Positions 55,641 to 64,000 of a stretch of 64,000 bases of DNA are shown here, piece after piece. Every line of letters begins with the position of its first letter. Positions within the stretch are counted from its first letter, which is position 1. Both the position numbers and the translations under genes were made by a program. This stretch comes from Arbacia lixula. Taxonomy: Eukaryota > Echinodermata > Echinoidea > Arbacioida > Arbaciidae. Under the pieces are notes generated by a model, which saw only the letters and a program-made list of their open reading frames with translations, did not search any database and had not been told where the DNA came from. Location: NCBI GenBank assembly GCA_963669155.1, contig OZ022588.1, forward strand, positions 3,225,228 to 3,289,227, written 5' to 3'.

Positions 55641-55842
55641 TCGGCTGGAGTCATTTTCAGGAAACCTTTCTTGCCAACTGTAGGTACATGTACACTGTAC
55701 GGTAGGTGCTATGCCTATGCATGCCTATGGCTCTGGCTGGAGTCATATTCGTGAAACCTTTCTTGCCTACAGTAGCTTCATGAAGTATGCATGCCTATGG
55801 ATCTGGCTGGAGTCATATTCGTGGAACCTTTCTTGCCTACAT
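55641..55842. repeat. Three-copy repeat just after the alternative exon
   Basis: GGCTGGAGTCATATTCGTGA then AACCTTTCTTGCC recurs at 55643, 55735 and 55805. Periods of about 92 and 70 bp. Together with the leader repeat, the exon is flanked by young local duplications on both sides. Confidence 0.85.
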
Positions 55843-56476
55843 GTAGCTGCCTGAAGGTGCTAAAAATATGTGTAGCTGAATGCACAAAATGCAAATTATT
55901 AGGCTTATCAATGTTTAATAGCCGTAACAACTGTCCTTTGGTTTTGCATGCCTGTGGATCCTTCTTAATTGATCATAGGTAGTGCTAAGAAATAGTTACA
56001 CATGATGTTCATTGTGAGGACAGTTCGTATACAGAATTTTCTTCCCTTTTCCATGGTATTTACAAAATTGTACGTGTTTGACCCCCGTAAAGGTCTCCCC
56101 TAGTCTTAAAGGGGGAAGTACCTTAACTTTGAAAAACACTCACATACAAAGTGCAAATGCCCTCTTGGTACATGTACATACATTGTGTAAGCCTAATAAA
56201 GGAGCAAGGAAGTAAAGCACATAAATTCTCTAGTATGTTGCATACAATTTGATGTCTGCACTGTTTGTGTACAGTTTTCTCAGCCAGATTAATTTGTGTA
56301 CCCTTCCTTTGTCAGTTAACCCATTCTGTTTAGTATTAGTTCCTTTTCAAGTTTCATGTACAATCCAGGAAGCTGAAGCTGTACTTATAGTACACAGAGC
56401 ATGAATTGATGACTTTTTCTGTAAAGTGCATTGCATCACAAGCGAATAACAGCTGCAATGGTGACTAGCAGTGCAG

Positions 56477-56542
56477 GTGTGTGTGTGTGTGTGTGTGTGT
56501 GTGGGGTGGGGGGGGGGGGGGGTGGGGGGAGGGAGGGGGGTT
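56477..56542. repeat. (GT)n followed by a G-run
   Basis: About 12 GT units lead into a tract of nearly pure G of about 40 nt. It is G-quadruplex-prone on the plus strand. Confidence 0.9.
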
Positions 56543-57232
56543 AAATTGAACATCACTGAGGTACATGTATGCCTGGTATATCATTATCTACTGTGCCACA
56601 TTAGGTGCCTTGTGTGCAATAGTCCTGGTGCTTGCGTTTGAAATCCTGCATACTGTAGATGGATACAAAACTTAAATTTATAAGATTGAAAGTTTCAAGT
56701 AGCTGTTTTGAAGGGAGGCACTCATGCAATAATGTAGATCAAAAAGGTAACACAAGTCACAGAAAGTCACAAGAGTAATTTAGTTCGAACTTGATCACTG
56801 GGCATTGCATGCTCCATATTGACGACACAATGACAATAAGATTGAATTGTGACTTGCTGTTAACAATTGTTTAGATTTGTGGACCACGACTTGTATGGTT
56901 TGCAAAACTATGCAATACGGTACACACCAGTAACTGAGAACAGCTCCCGGTTTACCCTATGCTTGGGACTACAGTACAAGCATGGTAGAAAAACAGATCG
57001 TCATACCTTTATTTGCATTGATTGTGTAGCCAGCTTCCATGTACATGTACAAGTATGCACTCCCAAGGAGGAAGTCAAACAAAAGATATGTTGCAATTGT
57101 CTGCATTCACATTTTATGTGGTTGAGTGCCCATGTGTAGAAGTTGCTTGTTATCCTATGCAAAGCAATGGCAAAACATGCAAGGTCAAAGGCCAGTACAT
57201 GTACTTCCCTATGTAAAAGTAGTATTAGGGAA

Positions 57233-58277
57233 CAGGGATAAAATTAATCAAACATTTTCGCAGGCTACTTTTTGAGCACATTGGCTATTTGGCTACAATT
57301 TTACATTGTGTCTGTGGGAATTTGGGGGGCTCTTTGAACATTTTCCAGGGCTCTTTTAAGCATTGAAGGGGCAAAATCGCCTGTAGTCCCCGTGTAATTA
57401 CGGAGCTTTCTAACCCGAGACCGAACGTCAGCTACTACGAGTTAACTGGTGCGTATCGAGGTTGTGCAGATCTCGTTCGTTCTGTCGCAGAAGCGCTTTC
57501 GGTCAACGACGGGGCCGCGGCCTTCGGCGATACCATGTGACTATATGTTCAGATCAAAGACCGTGCGTAGAGCGGTGCGAAGCTTCGCCAGCGTTATGGT
57601 CGAATACATCGCACGCTGAATCATCCGAAATGGCGAGCTTCAGGCTCCGGCGCAGGCTTTAACTTACACCGATCTAGGGATATGCTGGCATTTGCATAGG
57701 CCTACTGTCTGCGATATGCTGGACAATAGGCCTAGTAATTTCTCAAACATAAAAGTTAACCCTAACAATGTTCATAAACGAGTATTTTTGTGCAAATACC
57801 TGCGCTTATACCGATAGCTAAAACCATTTGGGCTAGGCTACTCACCCGATTTGTCGCCCGCCAGCCGCGGCGGCCGGCCTTGTCGATTTCCGCTGGGAAA
57901 CATGACTTAGGCTAAAACATGAAATTCAAAACTTTCACTCAAATTTACATGATCTAAGAAACGATTTCATGAAAAATGTGATCGCATAATGATGGGTAGT
58001 TTATATTTGAAGCCCTCTCAAGAAACTATTTTATGATGCAAGAAGTAGAAACAACAAAATAGACCTACCTATTCCGATTGTTTAGACAAGTGAATCGCAC
58101 TCACGTCGTCGTTTTCACCACAACGTGGAATCGGGGAAATTTCCCCCGACTCCCGTCGTCAGAATTGGACGGCGACGCGAGTGAAGGCTTTCGGGCATGC
58201 GCAGTGGTAAAATATGACGTCACTCGTAGTAGCTTGTCGTTCGGTCTCGCGTTAGAAAGCTCCCTATTATTTCCCTG
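57233..58277. mobile_element. Family H MITE, copy 3, split by a younger element
   Basis: The left part 57233-57400 runs from CAGGGATAAAATTAATC to CCCCGTGTAATTA. The last bases TTATTTCCCTG appear only at 58267-58277, after the 864-bp insertion. Joining the flanks restores the family H end. Confidence 0.82.
57401..58264. mobile_element. TA-flanked element with GGAGCTTTCTAACNCGAGACC ends
   Basis: TA|CGGAGCTTTCTAACCCGAG and CTCGCGTTAGAAAGCTCCC|TA are inverted repeats that extend through GACCGAACG and CTACTACGAGT. The interior is CpG-rich with palindromic stretches. A 66-codon ORF at 57462-57662 has no recognised domain. It is inserted in a family H MITE. Confidence 0.85.
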
Positions 58278-60340
58278 CTGGGAACCTCCTTTAGTGAAGC
58301 CTGTATTGAAAGACCACAATTGTTGAAACATGATTAACTATTAAGTATCTAGTTGCTATATGGTATGATATGGTAGAAGATATGGCTGGTACAGTACAGC
58401 AAATACAGGGATGTACAGTTAAGAGTAAATAGTACGCTATGTGCAGTGTGATCTGTATGCAAGATGGGTATGTTTGTTTGACTCGTTTTGATTTACAATG
58501 TGTGCCATTGTGAGTTGTGACAGCCAGTTATTCAAGCTGAGCTGAGCCGGTTTTTATTCTTTCTGACTTCAACAATTGTTGTGCACATTATAAACTGCCT
58601 GATTAACTTTTATGTGCCTTACTCACTGTAAGTCTAATCTGGTAGAAGCTTCAAACTGGCTCAGTACAGGAAAGAACAAGGATGATATGTTGAATTGTAC
58701 AACTTGTTGGATGAATTGTCTCAATTTGATTTATGCAGTTGTGACAGCTCGATGTATTCAAGCTGAGCTGAGCTTATTTTCATTCTTTTCGACTCCACTT
58801 GGAACAATCGCTGTTGTCCGCTAGGTTAATCTCCATGCCTGACTGACTCTTGGCATGCTCCTGTGTATAACATACAGTAGGAATCACACCGTACAAAGTT
58901 CAGTATATAGTGCGAATTATGCATGTAAGCTCACCCATTGATACACCCACAAACAAGCAGTTGTTTGTGAAATGTGAAATGGATACTATCGCATATAATT
59001 CAAACCCGACTCTATTGTATTGAAAGAGGATGGTTGGAATTGTTTTTTCCTTCTATATTTTCATGTTGATTTGACAATGATACATGTATGTTACAATATT
59101 TAAAGGTACAAAGTGTATCTTTGAGTGAAGCCAACATTACAATCTCATTTTAGCTGGTGCTGTTTACTATTCTAGGTTTGTTGGTACAGCTCATATCATA
59201 AAAAGAACACATTGCCTTATCCTCACATTTCTTACTCTCAGCTTTATTAGATATTCTGCATTTTATTTGCATATGATACAAATGTACATGTAGGCTCTAA
59301 ACATACAATGTACGCTGTACAGATCCAGTGAATGTACATGTACACGTACATGAACATGTACATACGTTGCCTGTGTGACTGTAAAATAGCTCTTCAGTGG
59401 TTGATCGCTAAGCCTTTCAAAATCTCGACATCAAACTAATTTCCTGACCTGACAAACTTTCCTAGTGGCGAGGTGGGACAGGAAATATTTTTCCTCTTAA
59501 CGAGGAACGTGTAGTGCCAGCCCACAACTCCCCAAATTAATGTAATATGGGCAAACGAACATGTCCTATTTCTGTTGCTTCACCATGCCACGTCTTTCCC
59601 ACTGTTAGTTGCGGTCATTTAAGACTCAATAGGATGGTAGACTTTAGAGTCACTATATTTTTCAGTCTTACATACTGTCACACTGCTGAAGAGCCTGTAG
59701 ATTGTATTGCAAAGTCATTAATGTTGATGAAATAGGTCATTACCTGACCTACATGTTGATTTTGCACCAGCATGTTGTACCCGCTTGTCCCGCTTTCCAT
59801 TTTAAAGGAACATGTCAGGAAGATTATTGTCTCTGTTCTATAGCTCATGTAGATGAACTACTGTAACTAAAGTGGTGTGAATTAGCTGTGCTTATTTGTT
59901 TGGGAACTCTATACTTCACTGTGTATCAGTCCCCTATGAAGCAAACAACTGATGGTCTTCTCATATTAAGTGATGCATTGTTGGGGTGATGGAAGGGAGT
60001 GCAGGAGTGAAAGAAGTATTATAGAGAAAGAGAATGAGAGGGATTGAATGGGAAGAGAGATTTGGGGGGGGGGGGGAGGGGTGAGAGAAATACCATGACA
60101 AACAGATTGATGGAGATTGTTTGCTTTGATGAGAAAGTTATTTAACTTCAGTTTGAATGCACTGATGGCTCAACCTGTGTGTTCAATGATATTCCCCCTC
60201 CATGGATAGTGCACTTGTGTTGCTGCTCTTAGATGTCGATCATCTTTAAAATATTCTACAGTTCATGTAAAGTATTTGTACAGTATGTGGGTAATGCTCT
60301 CAAACCACAAGATATCCACAATGCAATTAAGTCTTAGCGG
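58278..60340. other. Intronic DNA, no exon recognised
   Basis: Holds a two-copy motif TTCAAGCTGAGCTGAGC (58533 and 58758), a dense TGTACATGTACA cluster at 59283-59360, and a degenerate GA/G-rich tract at 60005-60090. Confidence 0.5.
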
Positions 60341-60514
60341 CACGGAAAAAAAATAATTCAAAATTTCGGGGCGCTCCTTTTTGAGCACATTGGCCATTTG
60401 GCTACAATTTTACTTTGTGTCTATGGGAATTATGGGCCTCTCAACATTTTCCAGGGCCCTTTTAGGCATTTTGGGGGTGAAATCGCCCGGAGACCCTGTG
60501 TATTTTCCCCCCTG
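60341..60514. mobile_element. Family H MITE, copy 4
   Basis: CACGGAAAAAAAATAATTCA to TATTTTCCCCCCTG, with the shared GCACATTGGCCATTTGGC core. The first base of the terminal CAGGG is altered. Confidence 0.83.
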
Positions 60515-60925
60515 CTAAGCCGTCTGTGGAAATCCCTCGCCCTTCCCTCCAGCTCAGACTTTCAGCCATGTTTATCTGTCTAGCGGCATGCTGTATTGCC
60601 AGAAAATCTGCTACTTCCTCCTGTGTTTGATAGACGAGTCGCGTGGTTCTCCAACACTATGTCAGAAACCGAGAGCAGAGGGTGCTCATAAAAACTTAAA
60701 GACATCTTATTCCTCTTGTTCATGGACTGTCTTATGTACTATGGAAGGATCGTAGCGTACTATTCAAAGTTCCTTTACAACATGATTTATTGCCTCTGGG
60801 ACTGAGGAAGTTAACGGTGATAACCCTTCACAGACAACATCAAATAAAGCCAAGAGCTGCATGTGCTCTTGTAAACGTCATGTTCCTCTTGAACTTTGAC
60901 TATGTCTTATGCAGGATCATACATG

Positions 60926-61163
60926 TACAGTACAGCTCAAAGGAATTGGCATCAGGTATTGCGAAAGGGAAGGAAAGGAAGGAGCCGCAGTTTTGTATCG
61001 CGGTACTTTTTGTCCAGTTCAACATGAAACATGATGCTTTTTAGGCTAATGCATTGTGTTTCATGCTGAACTGGACAAACGCTACCACGGTTTAAAACTG
61101 CGGCTCCTTCCCTTTTCTTCCCTTTCCCTTTACCCTATGCCAATTCCTTTGAGCTGTAGTGTA
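60926..61163. mobile_element. Family D hairpin element, copy 3
   Basis: TACAGTACAGCTCAAAGG to CCTTTGAGCTGTAGTGTA. Arms with TTTTTGTCCAGTTCAACATG and its complement, loop GCTTTTTAGGCTAATGC. Confidence 0.9.
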
Positions 61164-61186
61164 CATACAACTGTCGCTTAGCTTTA

Positions 61187-61352
61187 CCCTCTCTGTACCA
61201 AACATTCATAGGCTCAATGTTAATTACAGCACAGTTTATTGCACATGGGACTAAGAGAGCCATAGACAGTTAACCCTCTGGCCCCGAGTATACATTCATA
61301 GGCCCTTGTCAACTACAACACAGTTTATTGTCTATGGGACTGAGATGGTGAA
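61187..61352. repeat. Two tandem family F units (ACACAGTTTATTG / GGGACTGAGA)
   Basis: CTCTGTACCAAACATTCATA...GGGACTAAGAGAG is followed at once by TTAACCCTCTGGCCCCGAG...GGGACTGAGATGG. Both resemble units at 7366-7430 and 27170-27240. Confidence 0.65.
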
Positions 61353-63468
61353 ATATGGTATACATCCCATTTGCATATGAAACCAAATTCATGAACCACA
61401 AGAACAACAGACTGTTTTAAGGTTGAGAAATTTATGAGACTTTAAAGTGAAATAGCATTTGAATTATGTATGAAAAACTTTATATTTTAAATGTGTATGG
61501 TACTCTAAATGCATGTATTTGAAGATGCTACAAACATACTGTACGTGTAGTATGTAGGAACAGAAAGTGACAGATGTCCCTGCCGTGTCAGTCATGAGTC
61601 AGTCAGTAGTCGGTGTGTTACAGGTTTCCATTTAAACTAGGAACACTAGAACCAATTTTCAATTTTGTGGTGTTGAATTCTCAATGAATGAGTGATGAAT
61701 TCTTGATGAATGAGTCATATTTAAACAAGGAAGGAGTCTATATTTCAGGAAGGAAGTTCTGTTGTTACGCGATACACATACTTCCAACCTGAGATACAGG
61801 ACCATCTTGTATTTCATCCCTTCTGAAAACTTTCCTTTTTGGATTCTTGCCATCGCTAGAGCAAGAGATCCCTGTGGTCTACCTCGATGTAACCTTGCTT
61901 TCAGGCATTTTTTATTTTAACTCTACAGTAAACAGGTCTTGCCGTCAGGTAGCCTGGTTCAAGGCTGTTGGGCAGTTCTATTCCACACTCTAGAATTAAC
62001 AGGTCTGGTGGTAGAAGACTAATCTCTCTGTCTCAGTCTCTGGCTGTGAGATAGACAGGAAGGGGAGGCGAATTAGCCTTTATATCTGAATATACATGTG
62101 ATAGTGAGGGTTAGAAATGTTATACCTCCTGGAAGCGAGACTAGTCCGATGTGATCTACATGTAAAGCAATAGATCCCCACTGTCTGTCTGGAAGCCGTA
62201 GTGAAATGACCACAATCCCAGTTCTCAGGTTTCCCCCGCAACAGAGAAAATCCATCAATATGCCATTGGCATAAACTTAACAAGTACTACGCTATACAAC
62301 TACTGAACTACCTACATATTCACCTGTGAGTGTATACATACATGTAGGTAGTCGTGTTTATGAATCTTTCTTCAGCATTTTCTGATTCTTTCACATCTTT
62401 GTGTGGGTGTGGGTATGTCATGTTTTTTAGTTGTTATGGGAAGGGTGGGCACAGGCCACGATCTCTGTGTACATCTCATGCATTCTTTACTGTATTGAAC
62501 CATCTCTGAGCTATGTAATGTACAGTACTTGTGCAGTACACATGAACACGCATGCACAGCTTTGTTCTCAGCATATATAATCATGTGGTATGGCAGCCAG
62601 CAAATTCCATAATGATTGTTCATACTTGATGGGTATACAGGTCATGGTTGTGTGTAGCATTAGAGGTGATTATGGTGAAGTGAATGATTTTGTAGTTCAG
62701 AATAAAGTACAGAAAACAACTATTTCCAAATCTGGGCCCTTTCTAGAAAGTTTTTTGATAGATCATGACTAGAAAATTGTGATCGATCATAACTTGAGTA
62801 AATTGTAACTCTGTTTATTAGAGATAGGGGATTGAACTTATTGATCGATCAGATAAATGGCAAGTACTGTACATGTGTTTTTATGGCTCTGGGAATGAGA
62901 GAGTTAAAAACGACAGCTGGTGAAGACATTAAGGGGGTGTGTACTGTGTAGCTTGGGTTCACTCCCGCTGGCTTGCCAATACAAGTCTGGTCTGTGCGCA
63001 CATGCACACGTCTGTGCGAATTCCAGATAGAACAACAGGATATCTCACACTGCAGGCTAGATTGAATGTTGAAGGTAAAGTGGTAAAAACTTCAGGGCCT
63101 GGTAACATAAAGGTCTGCGATCAATTGGAAATTTGAAAGACAAATTCTGATTGGTTACTGGTCAGTCTTTTGAACAAAGAGTGCATGTAACAATGGTGTT
63201 GATTGGCCATTGTCATTTTGTGATTGATTGCAAATCTTTACGTTACGGGGCCCAGGACTTGTAATTAATAGAACACCATTCTGCAGTTTTTCCTGTCACC
63301 TTTAACATGATGAATTCCTTTACCATCTGGATGAATTGGAACATTCACAAACATTTCAATATACATGAACATGTAGTATGTCGCACTGTAGTGAGCATGA
63401 CACATTTACGGCCTATGTATCTACAAATGCACTGAAGCACTGATAGCAGAGTACTTAAAGATCCTCCA
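61353..63468. other. Intronic DNA, no exon recognised
   Basis: A family E copy at 61948-62035 (GTAGCCTGGTTCAAGGCTGT). Otherwise AT-rich, with short ORFs that have no domain. Confidence 0.5.
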
Positions 63469-63610
63469 TTAAAGGGAATATACTGTACTGGGAAGACAAA
63501 AAGCCTTCAAAAGGGTGATTGTGAGCAATCTTCTTACCAATGGTCTTAAATTCATGTATTGTCCATTTTAGAAACTCACTGAAAGTTATTTGCCCTCAAA
63601 TGTGGAGTAA
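63469..63610. mobile_element. Foldback family B, left arm only
   Basis: TTAAAGGGAATATACTGTAC and the left arm up to GTTATTTGCCCTCAAATGTG. The sequence then changes to TGTTGCGGTAAAACACCGCA, a short unrelated palindrome. The right arm is missing. Confidence 0.85.
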
Positions 63611-64000
63611 TGTTGCGGTAAAACACCGCAACATGCTTTTGCGGCTTGCTTGGAACTTGCTGACCGACGTGCATCAGTAATAATAGCGGTATATGGTACA
63701 TGAACGGGGCTTATAAAAACACACATGAAGCATGTTCTAGGCTGACTAGGCATGATTCATCATTGTACTGTACATTACTAAATGCATGCACGAATGCATG
63801 AGTTCTACATGTTATGTATAAATTTGCTTTCATCTTGAATGTGTGTGTGTGGGAGGTGGGGGGTGGGGGGCTTTGTGGAATGGTACAAATACTGTGAAAT
63901 GAAAGATGAAAGTACAGTCATTTGAAGAAAAAAAATGACTAAACACTATTTGTACAACATGCCAATCGTGAAGTTCATCAGTACACATGTTGAGTGTGTA

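Larger units (their letters stand above)
25756..64000 (+). other. FNBP1: First intron of the FNBP1-like gene, to the window end
   Basis: No downstream F-BAR exon is recognised. The stretch is filled with dispersed elements listed separately, plus one candidate alternative first exon at 55413-55604. Stretches such as 26539-27886, 28341-29140, 29633-30605 and 30759-32262 hold only AT-rich DNA and fragments of TTAA-type repeats. Confidence 0.7.

Noticed and set aside
57462..57662. 66-codon Arg-rich ORF as a gene
   Set aside because: It lies in a CpG-rich non-autonomous element and has no recognised motif.

Overview
The window is animal nuclear DNA. It has split genes with GT-AG introns, long introns, no operons and a dense load of small DNA-transposon derivatives. 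The many TGTACATGTACA-type self-complementary strings, the repeat bounded by TATGCCTCCGCC and the CR1/L2-like LINE tail resemble genomes of marine invertebrate deuterostomes. An echinoderm is my best guess, but the species cannot be named from sequence alone.

Three genes can be supported. (1) Positions 290-8819, minus strand: the first eight coding exons (357 codons) of a GPCPD1-type glycerophosphocholine phosphodiesterase. It has an N-terminal CBM20 starch-binding-like domain and the start of the GDPD catalytic barrel, and it runs off the left edge. All splice sites and phases agree. A TATA-box promoter with a spliced non-coding exon near 12455-12542 could be its far 5' end. (2) Positions 19326-21934, minus strand: a complete two-exon NTMT1/METTL11A-type protein N-terminal methyltransferase of 226 aa. 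(3) From 25732 rightwards, plus strand: the first coding exon of an FNBP1/TOCA/CIP4-type F-BAR protein, only eight codons long. A huge intron fills the rest of the window. At 55413-55604 a second possible first exon encodes 64 residues. It ends in the same Leu-Trp and the same splice phase as the eight-codon exon, so it is probably an alternative promoter that swaps the N-terminus. NTMT1 and FNBP1 are also close together on human 9q34 (from memory), which supports both identifications.

The rest is intron and intergenic DNA packed with non-autonomous elements. Three foldback families (here A, B, C) share TTAAAGGG...CCCTTTAA ends. Family D is a near-perfect hairpin bounded by TACACTACAGCTCAAAGG. 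Family E is a short repeat with AGCCTGG-CCAGGCT. Family H (about 155-175 bp) begins and ends with CAGGGAAAA. Several elements are flanked by TA. There are also a Tc1-like MITE, a pogo-like element, a LINE tail split by a MITE, a 7-copy 120-bp minisatellite, GA- and GT-rich microsatellites and G-runs. No tRNA, rRNA or CRISPR was seen.

The observations I rate highest are: the alternative first exon with its triplicated leader carrying two small upstream ORFs; a perfect 121-bp inverted duplication at 15299-15595; nested insertions at 10097-10513 and 57401-58264; and a 56-bp minimal hairpin made only of family D ends.
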